Source: Flavobacterium chilense
GTDB lineage: Bacteria > Bacteroidota > Bacteroidia > Flavobacteriales > Flavobacteriaceae
Assembly: GCF_001602525.1 (NCBI RefSeq)
Contig: NZ_LSYT01000005.1
Span: forward strand, 62,001-126,000
Length of the DNA stretch: 64,000 bases
Direction: 5' to 3'
Below are positions 17,495 through 25,710 of the stretch, one piece after another (the first letter of the stretch is position 1; each line of letters starts with the position of its first letter). Position numbers and translations under genes: made by a program. The notes below the pieces were generated by a model, which made no database searches, was not told where the DNA came from, and saw nothing but the letters and a program-made list of their open reading frames with translations.

Positions 17495-17573
17495 AAGGAG
17501 CTGTTTCCTGCTGTCCGCTATATCTTTTATGGCGAACACCGCCACAAAAGGATGTCGCTCCCATCAGGGCTAA
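17495..17573 (-). repeat. Dispersed RNA-like element, copy B
   Basis: Same plan as copy A on the minus strand: CCTG, GATGGGAGC, hairpin TTTTGTGGCG / CGCCATAAAA, GCGGACAGC, CAGG. Relative to A, one helix position changes from A-U to G-C on both sides, and the hairpin gains a G.U pair that exists only if the minus strand is the transcribed one. Confidence 0.65.
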
Positions 17574-17714
17574 GAGTTCAGTTTTCATAAGATTATTTTC
17601 GGCACTATTTGTCAGACTGATTGAAGCCGAAGTTCTTCAAAGTGAATTTGAATTAGTGAAAATTCTAGGCAAAACCTTAAATAAATAAACGATTAAATAA
17701 ATAAACATCATAAA

Positions 17715-18686
17715 ATGAAAAACATAGCCATCATCATGGGCGGATATTCAAGCGAATATAAAATTTCGCTTATCAGCGGAAACGTTGTTTATCAATATCT
17801 TGACAAAACAAAATACAACGGGTTCCGTATTCACATTTTTAAAGAAAAGTGGGTATATGTAGACGAAAAAGATGCTGAATATGCAATCGATAAAAATGAT
17901 TTCTCTGTAACGGTAAACGACCAGAAAATTACTTTTGACTGTGTTTTCAACGCCATTCACGGAACTCCGGGCGAAGACGGTTTAATGCAGGCTTATTTTG
18001 AATTATTAGATATTCCGCAATCGTCTTGCGATTATTATCAGGCAGCACTTACCTTCAATAAACGTGATTTACTATCTGTATTAAAACCATACGGAATCAA
18101 AACAGCGATTTCTTATTACCTGAACAAAGGCGATGTTATTAATACACAGGAAATTGTAAAAAAAGTAGGTTTACCATGTTTTGTAAAACCAAATAAAGCA
18201 GGTTCAAGCTTTGGAATTTCAAAAGTAAAAACCGAAGCCGAATTACCAATTGCCATCGAAGTAGCTTACAAAGAAGACAACGAAATTATCATCGAAAGTT
18301 TCCTTGACGGAACCGAAGTTTCTGTTGGAGTAATTAATTATCAGGGAGAAATCAAAGTATTACCAATTACAGAAATTGTTTCTGATAATGATTTCTTTGA
18401 TTACGAAGCCAAATACGAAGGAAAATCACAAGAAATCACACCGGCAAGAATCTCAGACGAACTAACTCAAAAAGTAGCTGAAACTGCCAAACGTGCTTAT
18501 GAAGTGCTAAAAATGAAAGGGTTCTCCAGAAGTGAATTTATCATCGTTAACAATGAACCACATATGTTAGAAATGAATACCATTCCGGGATTAACCACCG
18601 AAAGTTTGATTCCGCAGCAAGCAAAAGCAGCCGGAATTTCTCTGGAAGATTTATTCACCAATGCAATTGAACTAGCTCTTTCTTAA
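17715..18686 (+). CDS. ddl: D-alanine--D-alanine ligase
   Basis: A 323-residue ATP-grasp enzyme joining two D-Ala for peptidoglycan. The N-terminus IAIIMGGYSSEYKISLISG holds the first D-Ala loop; CFVKPNKAGSSFGISKV is the ATP-grasp glycine-rich loop; EMNTIPGLTTESLIPQQA near the C-terminus is the Mg2+- and substrate-binding signature. The start ATG opens the conserved beta strand directly. It is followed by a CTAAG-rich repeat that forms a terminator, so coaD downstream may have its own promoter. Confidence 0.96.
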   Translation: MKNIAIIMGGYSSEYKISLISGNVVYQYLDKTKYNGFRIHIFKEKWVYVDEKDAEYAIDKNDFSVTVNDQKITFDCVFNAIHGTPGEDGLMQAYFELLDIPQSSCDYYQAALTFNKRDLLSVLKPYGIKTAISYYLNKGDVINTQEIVKKVGLPCFVKPNKAGSSFGISKVKTEAELPIAIEVAYKEDNEIIIESFLDGTEVSVGVINYQGEIKVLPITEIVSDNDFFDYEAKYEGKSQEITPARISDELTQKVAETAKRAYEVLKMKGFSRSEFIIVNNEPHMLEMNTIPGLTTESLIPQQAKAAGISLEDLFTNAIELALS

Positions 18687-18826
18687 AGAGGCTAAGATAC
18701 TAAGGTGCTAAGATTCTAAGATTTTAGCACCTTATTTTTTCAATTATAAAGTTAAACGAAGTCGAAGTTTACCTTTGAACCTAAAAAAACTTAGTCCTTT
18801 AGAATCTCAAAACCTTAGAAACTTTA
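18687..18826 (+). repeat. CTAAG-rich 3-prime repeat after ddl
   Basis: Directly after the ddl TAA comes GAGGCTAAGATACTAAGG, then TGCTAAGATTCTAAG. A second, CTTAG-oriented block (18788-18820) precedes coaD. Related copies follow the stops of the PhnA-type gene (20047-20083) and birA (30546-30581, minus strand). Confidence 0.65.
18702..18740 (+). terminator. ddl: Terminator formed by the ddl repeat
   Basis: AAGGTGCTAA (18702-18711) pairs with TTAGCACCTT (18724-18733), followed by ATTTTTT. The stem is built from the CTAAG repeat itself. Confidence 0.65.
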
Positions 18827-18831
18827 AAGAA

Positions 18832-19290
18832 ATGCGAAAAGCCATATTCCCGGGATCATTTGACCCTATTACACTTGGACATGAAGACATTATTAAAAGA
18901 GGAATTTCTCTTTTTGATGAAATTGTAATCGCAATTGGTGTCAATGCCGAAAAGAAATACATGTTTTCACTCGAAGAAAGAAAACGTTTCATCGAAGAAA
19001 CCTTCAAAGACGAACCTAAAATTTCGGTTATCACTTACGAAGGTTTAACGATTGATTTAGCACATAAACAAAAAGCACATTTTATATTAAGAGGTTTGCG
19101 TAACCCCGCCGATTTTGAATTCGAAAAAGCCATAGCCCATACCAACAGACGTCTTTCTAAAATCGAAACTGTATTTCTGTTAACCGCTGCAAAAACATCT
19201 TATATCAGTTCAAGCATTGTTCGTGATGTATTGCGTAATGGCGGTGAGTACGAAATGCTGGTACCGGATGCGGTTAGGGTGAAGAAGTAA
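18832..19290 (+). CDS. coaD: Phosphopantetheine adenylyltransferase
   Basis: A 152-residue enzyme of CoA synthesis that adenylates 4-phosphopantetheine. I start at MRKAIFPGSFDPIT (18832). The frame is open for 19 more codons upstream, but those merely translate the CTTAG repeat. FPGSFDPITLGH contains the nucleotidyltransferase T/HxGH motif, and TSYISSSIVRDVLRNGGE is the ISSS-type C-terminal motif. It follows ddl in the same direction, an arrangement common in Bacteroidetes. Confidence 0.95.
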   Translation: MRKAIFPGSFDPITLGHEDIIKRGISLFDEIVIAIGVNAEKKYMFSLEERKRFIEETFKDEPKISVITYEGLTIDLAHKQKAHFILRGLRNPADFEFEKAIAHTNRRLSKIETVFLLTAAKTSYISSSIVRDVLRNGGEYEMLVPDAVRVKK

Positions 19291-19359
19291 TTCAAAAAGA
19301 ATTATTGCTAAGAAAGAGACAAATTATATCTTTCAAAGTGATTCAGCTATTGTATTGAG

Positions 19360-19379
19360 ATTGCTTCGTTCCTCGCAAT
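19360..19379. repeat. TTGCTTCGTTCCTCGCAAT hairpin word
   Basis: ATTGC and GCAAT pair around TTCGTTCCTC between coaD and the PhnA-type gene. This phrase recurs in intergenic DNA of related genomes as far as I recall; only one copy is seen here. Confidence 0.35.
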
Positions 19380-19464
19380 GATAAAAAAACACCCTCAAAA
19401 ATAACAAACTTGCACGCGAAGCAAATTATAAGTAATTTCGCATTTTTAAAACAAACAACAAATA

Positions 19465-20043
19465 ATGAGTATCGAGAGAGAATTAAGCAAACGAAGCGGA
19501 TCTAAATGTGAACTTTGCGGTAATGAAGAAAATTTAAAAGTTTATCAAGTTCTGCCAACTAAAAAAGGTGGAATTGATGAAGCTGTATTAGCCTGTAACA
19601 CTTGTATTGATCAGATTGAAAACCCGGAAAAAACAGATTTAAATCACTGGAGATGTCTTAATGACAGCATGTGGAATGAAAACGTTGCGGTACAAGTCGT
19701 TGCCTGGAGAATGTTAAGCCGTATGCGTGCAGCAGGCTGGCCTCAGGAATTGCTGGACATGATGTATTTAGACGAAGATACCCTTGCATGGGCTCAAGCA
19801 ACAGGAGAAGGCGAAGACGATGAAAACAAAATTATTCACCGTGATAGTAATGGAGTAATCTTAGAACACGGAGATTCTGTAGTTTTAATCAAAGATCTTA
19901 AAGTAAAAGGATCGAGTATGGTTGCCAAACAAGGAACTGCCGTACGTAACATCCGTTTAGACCACGAAAATGCCGAATATATTGAAGGAAAAGTAGACGG
20001 TCAACAAATTGTAATCATCACACAATACGTGAAGAAAATATAG
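19465..20043 (+). CDS. PhnA/YjdM-type zinc-ribbon protein
   Basis: A 192-residue soluble protein. The N-terminal zinc ribbon uses Cys pairs in CELCGNEE and CNTCIDQ. The C-terminal beta-barrel domain (about 125-192) includes DSNGVILEHGDSVVLIKDLKVKGSS, the hallmark of the PhnA/YjdM group. Despite the old name, this family is not part of phosphonate C-P lyase, and no phn genes are near; function is unknown. It is single-gene, followed by a CTAAG repeat and a strong terminator. Confidence 0.85.
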   Translation: MSIERELSKRSGSKCELCGNEENLKVYQVLPTKKGGIDEAVLACNTCIDQIENPEKTDLNHWRCLNDSMWNENVAVQVVAWRMLSRMRAAGWPQELLDMMYLDEDTLAWAQATGEGEDDENKIIHRDSNGVILEHGDSVVLIKDLKVKGSSMVAKQGTAVRNIRLDHENAEYIEGKVDGQQIVIITQYVKKI

Positions 20044-20046
20044 TTT

Positions 20047-20083
20047 TTTTGAGGTACTAAGTTGCTAAGATTCTGAGGGGCTA
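20047..20083 (+). repeat. CTAAG-rich 3-prime repeat after PhnA-type gene
   Basis: After the stop codon and a short T-run the sequence reads GAGGTACTAAG, TTGCTAAGATTCTGAG, GGGCTAAG, then T-rich. It matches the ddl and birA copies in order and orientation. Confidence 0.6.
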
Positions 20084-20111
20084 AGTTTTTATTTTTTTTG
20101 CCAAAACTCTC

Positions 20112-20165
20112 AAGTTAACAAACCTGAAACCTGAAACTTTAAACAAAAAACTCAAACCTGAAACA
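20112..20165. repeat. CCTGAAAC word cluster
   Basis: CCTGAAACCTGAAACTTT and further CCTGAAAC copies lie just before a terminator. Similar clusters occur at 20994-21013, 22391-22418, 25447-25480, 25635-25674, 41332-41352 and 48138-48159, always intergenic. Confidence 0.55.
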
Positions 20166-20170
20166 ATATA

Positions 20171-20204
20171 AAAAAGGCTATTCAAAATCTCGAATAGCCT
20201 TTTT
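20171..20204. terminator. Bidirectional terminator
   Basis: A 13-bp stem AAAAAGGCTATTC / GAATAGCCTTTTT with an 8-base loop separates two converging genes. Confidence 0.9.
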
Positions 20205-20226
20205 TAATACGGTATTTTAAAGTAAA

Positions 20227-20673
20227 TTATTTTTGGAATAATTTATTGATCTGATCTTTTACAAATGGCTCAGAAACGCTGCTTGTTGCAGAAGAAGCTT
20301 CTTTAGAAGAAACCATAAACTGAACTGTAGCTTTTTCAGGAATTACACTTCCTGTGTAGTGCAACCAAATATAGTTATTAGGCAATTCTAATTTGATATC
20401 ATATAAAGGACTTGCAGAAAAACCATTAATAATGATATTGTAAAGACTTGTGTAATCATTGTTAACATTTTTGAATGTAAACTTTCTCAAACTTGAAGAC
20501 TCATCATCATTCTGAATACTTGTATAATAAACAGTATATTCATCTCCAATTTTTTGAATATAGTTGTTATTTACTTTTCCTAATTTTTCAACCGGTACAG
20601 TTTCAATAACCTTAATTTGTGCAAAAGACACAACACTAAACAACAAAATGGCAATCGTAATAATTCTTTTCAT
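20227..20673 (-). CDS. Small secreted protein, function unknown
   Basis: A 148-residue protein with a signal peptide ending FAQ at residue 19. There is no lipobox, so it is probably periplasmic or secreted. The mature 129 residues are beta-rich and Ser-rich near the end; the pattern VEKLGKVNNNYIQKIGDEYTVYY is not one I recognise. It is monocistronic, with its promoter in the AT-rich gap upstream and a terminator downstream. Confidence 0.72.
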   Translation of the reverse strand: MKRIITIAILLFSVVSFAQIKVIETVPVEKLGKVNNNYIQKIGDEYTVYYTSIQNDDESSSLRKFTFKNVNNDYTSLYNIIINGFSASPLYDIKLELPNNYIWLHYTGSVIPEKATVQFMVSSKEASSATSSVSEPFVKDQINKLFQK

Positions 20674-21018
20674 AATTAATTTGGGGTTTATTATTTACCG
20701 GTACAAGAAACGCAGAAAATATGATAAATTAAAGCCTTATCCGTTAATTTATTAACAATAAATTAAGATTGCTCTTTGAAATCAATTTAAAACAACATTT
20801 ATCCCCAAATAAAATACTGAAAATCAACAAAATAAGACTAGGTTAAACACATCAAATCTACCAAAGAATTTAGCTAAAATCAGCATTTAAAAAGCCTGTA
20901 AACATCATAAATTAACAGCTTTTTTATTACAATAAATACATCTTAACTTTCAAAAAATCGTCAGCTTAAACAAAGTTGTCATTCAAAAAAACTGAAATCC
21001 GAAACCTGAAGCAAAAAA
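20674..21018. other. Intergenic region between helicase and secreted-protein genes
   Basis: 345 bases, strongly AT-rich. It contains one imperfect terminator-like hairpin (20889-20925) and a CCTGAA word at the right edge. No gene or clear promoter box is seen. Confidence 0.55.
20889..20925 (-). terminator. Possible terminator for the helicase gene
   Basis: AAAAAGCCTGT can pair with ACAGCTTTTT with one bulge. On the minus strand it is about 95 bases past the helicase stop. Confidence 0.35.
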
Positions 21019-22368
21019 CTATCTCTCCTCCTCTTTCTTCACTACTTTACGGGCAACTTCAATTTTAAATTTCTTGCCTTTCATTTTTTCGTCTTTTACA
21101 TTCTTAAGTAAATCTTTTACCTTATTGTATTTTACAGCAGCAAACGAAATAAAGTCTTTTACTTCTATCAAACCTAAATCGCCTTTTTCCAGTTTTCCTT
21201 TTTGAGAAAAGAACCCCACAATATCAATTTTATTCAGTTTTGTTTTCTTTCCGCCACTAATATAAATAGTTTGAAATTCTGGTGGCTTAGGCAAAGTAGT
21301 TGCGTTTTCGACCTGTAAAACCTCCATTCCGTAGTCAATATAATCCAGTTTTTTTTCACTTTCGTGAATAATAATATAAGCCGTTCCGGTAGCCTGCATA
21401 CGCGCTGTACGACCATTACGGTGTGTAAACTCATCTTCTTTTAAAGGCAAATGATAATGAATAACATGTTTCATCTCGGGAATATCCAAACCACGGGCAG
21501 CCAAATCTGTTGTGATGAGGTAACTCATGCTTCCGTTTCTAAACTGAATCAAAGCACGTTCGCGCTCTTCCTGATCCATTCCGCCATGATAATAAGTAGC
21601 GTAAATTCCTTTTTCGTTTAAAGTATCACTGATTCTCTCCGCCGCATCACGGTGATTACAAAATATGATTGCCGATTGTGATTTCAGGGAACAAATCAAA
21701 TTAAACAAACTTTCCAGTTTATCTTTTGCAGGCGAAACCACCATCTTCATCGAAAGATTCGTTTTTTCTTCTTCCTCAGGAATAAAATCTAAAACTGTCG
21801 GGTTTACTACTCGTGTATATTTCGGAATTTCAATATCAGAAGTTGCCGAAACCAAAACACGTTTGTTTAGTTTAGTGAGTTTTCCAATGATATAAGACAT
21901 TTGCTCATGGAAACCCAATTGCAATGATTTATCGAATTCATCCAGAATTAAAGTCTGGATTTTATCTGTCCTGAAAGTTTCCCTGTCGATATGATCGGCG
22001 ATTCTTCCGGGCGTTCCAATTAAAACAGCCGGAGGATTACTAAGGTTTTTAATTTCAGTATCGATCGAATGTCCGCCGTAACAAATATTTACCTTATAAT
22101 CTGTACCCATTTTTTTCCAAACCTGTTCGATTTGTAAACCTAATTCGCGCGAAGGCACTAAAATTAAGCATTGAACCGAAAGAATTTCAGGTTGTAACAG
22201 TTCTAAAACAGGCAATAAAAAAGCCAGGGTTTTTCCTGAACCTGTAGGAGAAAGTAACAAAACATTATTATCGTTTAAAATTGCATCCTGAGCAACTTCC
22301 TGCATTTCGTTTAGGCTCTCAATTCCTAAGTTCGAAAGTATATTGTTGGAATGGTGTTTTTTATTCAT
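21019..22368 (-). CDS. DbpA-like ATP-dependent RNA helicase
   Basis: A 449-residue DEAD-box-type helicase. Motif I PTGSGKT spans about 41-47, motif II is DEFD (143-146) rather than DEAD, motif III is SAT and motif VI is HRNGRTAR. The last ~75 residues (TIYISGGKKTKLNKIDIVGFF to the Lys-rich end) resemble the DbpA RNA-binding domain that targets a hairpin of 23S rRNA, suggesting ribosome assembly. A perfect -7 box sits four bases before the ATG, so the mRNA may be leaderless. It is a single gene. Confidence 0.9.
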   Translation of the reverse strand: MNKKHHSNNILSNLGIESLNEMQEVAQDAILNDNNVLLLSPTGSGKTLAFLLPVLELLQPEILSVQCLILVPSRELGLQIEQVWKKMGTDYKVNICYGGHSIDTEIKNLSNPPAVLIGTPGRIADHIDRETFRTDKIQTLILDEFDKSLQLGFHEQMSYIIGKLTKLNKRVLVSATSDIEIPKYTRVVNPTVLDFIPEEEEKTNLSMKMVVSPAKDKLESLFNLICSLKSQSAIIFCNHRDAAERISDTLNEKGIYATYYHGGMDQEERERALIQFRNGSMSYLITTDLAARGLDIPEMKHVIHYHLPLKEDEFTHRNGRTARMQATGTAYIIIHESEKKLDYIDYGMEVLQVENATTLPKPPEFQTIYISGGKKTKLNKIDIVGFFSQKGKLEKGDLGLIEVKDFISFAAVKYNKVKDLLKNVKDEKMKGKKFKIEVARKVVKKEEER

Positions 22369-22372
22369 TTTG

Positions 22373-22380
22373 CAAAAGTA
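22373..22380 (-). promoter_or_regulatory. -7 box abutting helicase start codon
   Basis: TACTTTTG on the minus strand is an exact TAnnTTTG match; only CAAA separates it from the ATG at 22368. Transcription would start at or next to the A of ATG. Confidence 0.6.
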
Positions 22381-22447
22381 GTCAAAATAGTTTTTGTTTC
22401 AGGTTTTGTTTGTTTCAGGTTCGAAATGAGAATAAAATCGTCTGAAA

Positions 22448-22561
22448 ATTTAACTGCAGAGTGCGCAAAGTTATTTTAGGCAAGATTCTATAAAACAGAA
22501 AGTCCGCAAAGCTCTGGCTATAAACTTTGCGAACTTTGCGTAAACCTTTGTGTCTTTGCGG
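22448..22561 (-). repeat. CTTTGCG repeat region after dapA-type gene
   Basis: On the minus strand the sequence directly after the aldolase stop reads CCGCAAAGACACAAAGG, then ACGCAAAGTTCGCAAAG. Related degenerate blocks lie at 25486-25636, 27489-27552, 29944-30012, 41207-41294 and 47987-48112. Confidence 0.6.
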
Positions 22562-23443
22562 TTAAAAGACTTCTTTTAAAATCAATTTAAATTCGGCTAT
22601 TTCATTTTCAGTCAATGGTTTCAAAGGGCTTCTTAAAAAACCGCCTTCTATTCCCTGAATTTTCAAACCTGCTTTTATAGTCCTTGGTAAACCTTTGCTG
22701 ACAATAAATTTTAAAAGATTCAATTGTTTGTAAAAAACCTTCTGAGCTTCCTGTAAATCATTATCCTGAATCGCCTGATACAAATTCAGATTCAGTTCAG
22801 GAATCAAATTGGGAGCAGCTGTACACCATCCCGAAGCACCTGCCGAAAACGCAGCCAATGCCAACGGATTTGAACCATTATAAAAAGCAACCTCTTCGCC
22901 CAATTCTCTCTTCAAATAATGCATTCGCTGTACATCTCCCGTACTTTCTTTAATCATGGTCACATTCGGAATTTCTAAAAGCCTTTTTAGCAAAGCTGGC
23001 GACATATCTACTCCTCCCGTTGCCGGATTATTGTATGCCATGATGGGAATCGAAATTTGTCTGGCAACAGCATCATAATGCTTTACAATTTCATCATCCG
23101 TAAGTTTCCAGTAACTCATCGGGATAATCATAACCGCACTTGCTCCGGCTTTTTCAGCAAATTTGGCGTGATAAATAGTTTTATCAGTGGTTAAGTTTGA
23201 AACTCCCACCAAAACAGGAACCCTATTGTTGACTTGTTGCAAAGTTGCTTCTGTAATCGCTTCTTTTTCTTCATCTGTCAAATAAGGCATTACACCCGTA
23301 CTTCCTAACGGAGCAACAGCATGAGAGCCGGAAACAACCAATCTTTCCAATAGTTTTTTATACAATAAAATATCAACTTTCTCTTCCTGATCAAACGGCG
23401 TAATCGGATAAGCAATAATACCTTTAAGTGTTGTATTCTTCAT
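22562..23443 (-). CDS. DapA-family aldolase/lyase
   Basis: A 293-residue TIM-barrel class I aldolase of the dihydrodipicolinate synthase / N-acetylneuraminate lyase family. The Schiff-base Lys165 lies in TMIKEST and the proton-relay Tyr137 in MAYNNP. The substrate loop reads GSTGVMPYLT instead of the GTTGE of true DapA, so lysine synthesis is unlikely and a catabolic 2-keto acid is more probable. It lies 17 bases behind the cupin gene and forms an operon with it, divergent from a MocR regulator. Confidence 0.85.
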   Translation of the reverse strand: MKNTTLKGIIAYPITPFDQEEKVDILLYKKLLERLVVSGSHAVAPLGSTGVMPYLTDEEKEAITEATLQQVNNRVPVLVGVSNLTTDKTIYHAKFAEKAGASAVMIIPMSYWKLTDDEIVKHYDAVARQISIPIMAYNNPATGGVDMSPALLKRLLEIPNVTMIKESTGDVQRMHYLKRELGEEVAFYNGSNPLALAAFSAGASGWCTAAPNLIPELNLNLYQAIQDNDLQEAQKVFYKQLNLLKFIVSKGLPRTIKAGLKIQGIEGGFLRSPLKPLTENEIAEFKLILKEVF

Positions 23444-23460
23444 TTTTTAGCTATTAAACA

Positions 23461-23946
23461 TTATAAATCCCTTCCTTCTTCTTCTCTTAAAGCAACACCC
23501 AGATTCTGAAGCTGAGGTGCATTTTCGCAGGCAATATATTTGGCTGATTCCTCGCTGCTCAGATTTTTATGTCTATGCCACGCCCAGCTCGGGATATAAA
23601 CGGCATCACCCGCTTTCCATTCTACTTTTTGATCTTCAACTTCAGTATAACCATGCCCTTCAATTACGTATAAAACCGTCTCATAAGTATGTCGGTGTTT
23701 ATTAGTCATTTGGTCCGGCAATAAACCTCCAATCGTCATGCTCACATTCTTACTCGGAAGATCAACAAAAAACACAGGATGTTTTCGTTCTGTAGAAAAT
23801 TGAGAATGAACTCCCGCTTGTTCGACATTTTTGTGAATTAACTTTTCTGGCATAACAAATTTTGGTCTGGCAAATGTTTCGTGAAAATCTTTGGATGAAA
23901 ATTGTTTTTTAGTTTCCATAATTTCTAAATTATTATTGTTTTGCAT
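23461..23946 (-). CDS. Cupin-domain protein
   Basis: A 161-residue single cupin. Motif 1 spans NKHRHTYETVLYVIEGHGY, with two His and one Glu as metal ligands, and motif 2 GDAVYIPSWAWHRHKN supplies the last His. A dioxygenase or isomerase role is plausible. Two starts are possible: ATG 23946 or ATG 23919 (METKKQF); the -7 box at 23957-23964 leaves only about 10 bases to the first, so the second may be the true one. It precedes the DapA-type gene and is divergent from the MocR gene. Confidence 0.8.
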   Translation of the reverse strand: MQNNNNLEIMETKKQFSSKDFHETFARPKFVMPEKLIHKNVEQAGVHSQFSTERKHPVFFVDLPSKNVSMTIGGLLPDQMTNKHRHTYETVLYVIEGHGYTEVEDQKVEWKAGDAVYIPSWAWHRHKNLSSEESAKYIACENAPQLQNLGVALREEEGRDL

Positions 23947-23956
23947 TATTGCGTTT

Positions 23957-23975
23957 CAAAATTATCTTAACTTTG
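23957..23975. promoter_or_regulatory. Back-to-back promoters of cupin and mocR genes
   Basis: TAATTTTG on the minus strand (23957-23964) and TAACTTTG on the plus strand (23968-23975) are both exact -7 boxes, three bases apart. A TTG at 23949-23951 is spaced 16 bases from the plus box. A MocR protein binding here could control both directions. Confidence 0.55.
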
Positions 23976-24018
23976 GACTACCCTACTGACACAGTTTTAA
24001 TTTAAACAACTAGACCAG

Positions 24019-25431
24019 ATGTTACGACCTTGGCAATTAGAAATTCAGTTGAATACCAATTGTGATAAAGCAATTTATTTGCAAATCGCTGATGCTTTAA
24101 TTGAAGCTATTAAAACAGGAATGCTTAACAGCGGAAATGCATTACCCGGAAGCCGACAGCTCGCAGGATTATTAAAAGTGAACCGAAATACTGTTATTGA
24201 AGCACTCGATGTTCTGATTGCCGAAGGCTGGCTGATTACCTTAGAAAGAAAAGGAACTTTTGTTGCCGATGTTTTACCGCTCACTACTAAAATCAAAAAA
24301 CAAAATCAGATCCATAAACCAGTAGATGAAGCAATAAAACCACTTATTATTTTTGATGATGGAATTCCCGACAGCCGGATTGCTCCAATGAATGAACTAG
24401 CAAGAGCTTACAGACAGATTTTTAATCGAAAATCTCGTTGGCAGATTATGGGGTATAGCACTGAATTTGGAAATTTAGAATTCAGAAAAGCTATCGTTCA
24501 GATGCTGAATTTTAAAAGAGGAATGAATATTACGTCCGATCAAATTTGCATTACACGAGGGAGCCAGATGGCAATGTATTTAACTTCTTTTTGTTTGTTT
24601 GAAAAAGATGATTATGTAATGGTTGAAAATCCGGGCTATAAACCTGCATGGGAAACTTTTGAAAATGCCGGAGCTAAATTATTACCCATAAATGTTGACA
24701 AAGACGGCTTGATAATCGATGAGGTCAGGGCGTATTTAGAAAAATACAACAACATAAAAGCTATTTATGTAACACCACACCATCAGTTTCCAACCACTGT
24801 TACACTTAGTCTTAAAAGACGGTTACAGCTTATCGAATTGTCCAATCAATACAACTTTACAATTATTGAAGATGATTATGATAATGAATTTCATTTTGGG
24901 CAAAGACCTATTTTACCCATTTCAAGTTACAGTAATGCCAAAAACACGGTTTACATTGGAACCTTAAGTAAAATTGTCGCGCCAGCCTTAAGAATTGGTT
25001 ATTTGGTTAGTAATACTGAAACAATTTTAAAAGTCGGAAAACATCGAAAAATGATCGATGTTCAGGGCGATAATATAATGGAAGAAGCTGTTCTACAACT
25101 CATAAACGAAGGCGAGATCAAAAGACACCTGAAAAGAACAACACTAATTTACAAAGCAAAAAGAGATTACTTTGAAACGATCTGCAATCAATATCTCAAA
25201 GACAAAACCACATTTATAAAACCCGAAGGCGGTTTGGCCTTTTGGATTGTTCCCAATTCGCCTGTAGATATTTTTGAAATTGCCGATAAATTACTTCTCA
25301 AAGGAATAAAAATCATGACTCCCGAAAAGTTCAGTTTCAATCAGCCCGTCTCAGGATTCAGATTAGGTTATGCCTCTTTAACAGAAAAACAAATCGAAGA
25401 AGGAATAATCGAGCTTGCTAAGTTGTTGTGA
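24019..25431 (+). CDS. MocR-family transcriptional regulator (GntR HTH plus aminotransferase fold)
   Basis: A 470-residue regulator. An N-terminal GntR winged helix (about 12-80, with SGNALPGSRQLAGLLKVNRNTV) is joined to a fold-type I aminotransferase domain. The PLP lysine is Lys318 in TLSKIVAPALRIGYL, and EDDYDNEFHF holds the expected Asp. MocR proteins sense PLP or an amino-acid-PLP adduct and usually control a neighbouring gene. Here the natural target is the divergent cupin-aldolase operon, which suggests the effector is an amino acid or its keto product. Confidence 0.93.
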   Translation: MLRPWQLEIQLNTNCDKAIYLQIADALIEAIKTGMLNSGNALPGSRQLAGLLKVNRNTVIEALDVLIAEGWLITLERKGTFVADVLPLTTKIKKQNQIHKPVDEAIKPLIIFDDGIPDSRIAPMNELARAYRQIFNRKSRWQIMGYSTEFGNLEFRKAIVQMLNFKRGMNITSDQICITRGSQMAMYLTSFCLFEKDDYVMVENPGYKPAWETFENAGAKLLPINVDKDGLIIDEVRAYLEKYNNIKAIYVTPHHQFPTTVTLSLKRRLQLIELSNQYNFTIIEDDYDNEFHFGQRPILPISSYSNAKNTVYIGTLSKIVAPALRIGYLVSNTETILKVGKHRKMIDVQGDNIMEEAVLQLINEGEIKRHLKRTTLIYKAKRDYFETICNQYLKDKTTFIKPEGGLAFWIVPNSPVDIFEIADKLLLKGIKIMTPEKFSFNQPVSGFRLGYASLTEKQIEEGIIELAKLL

Positions 25432-25485
25432 GTTTTGTTTGTTTTTTTGTTTCAGGTTTCAGGTTTCAGGTTGAAATGCGATTAA

Positions 25486-25636
25486 ATTTTGCGTACAGTT
25501 TATCGCAAAGATGCAAAGGTTTACGCAAAGTTCACCAAGTCTGTCTTTAAAGCTTTGCGAACTTTGTGTTTTTATAAAATCCTGTATAGCAAAAAACTTA
25601 GTGTACTTTGCTGTTAATCTTTTTATCCCATTCAAA
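25486..25636. repeat. CTTTGCG repeat region
   Basis: Degenerate copies of CGCAAAG and CTTTGCGAACTTTG fill the gap after the MocR gene, flanked on both sides by CCTGAAAC words. Confidence 0.55.
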
Positions 25637-25679
25637 ACCTTAAACCTGAAACAAACAAAAACCTGAAACAAAATTTAAT

Positions 25680-25687
25680 TATATTTG
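25680..25687 (+). promoter_or_regulatory. -7 box for M14 peptidase gene
   Basis: TATATTTG is an exact match, 23 bases before the ATG at 25711. No TTG is seen at the right distance upstream. Confidence 0.55.
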
Positions 25688-25710
25688 ATTCTTGCTATAA
25701 AACCAAAACC

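Larger units (their letters stand above)
17398..17714. other. Divergent intergenic region between PASTA gene and ddl
   Basis: 317 bases. It contains the PASTA-gene promoter box and copy B of the dispersed RNA-like element. No clear -7 box for ddl is seen. Confidence 0.6.

Noticed and set aside
18775..18831. An upstream 19-codon extension of coaD with a TTG start
   Set aside because: It translates the CTTAG repeat; the conserved protein starts at MRKAIFPGSFDPIT.
19465..20043. A phosphonate-use gene because of the PhnA name
   Set aside because: PhnA/YjdM is not part of C-P lyase, and no other phn genes are present.
25447..25674. CRISPR-like array from repeated CCTGAAAC and CTTTGCG words
   Set aside because: Units are short and irregular, there are no equal-length spacers, and no cas genes are near.
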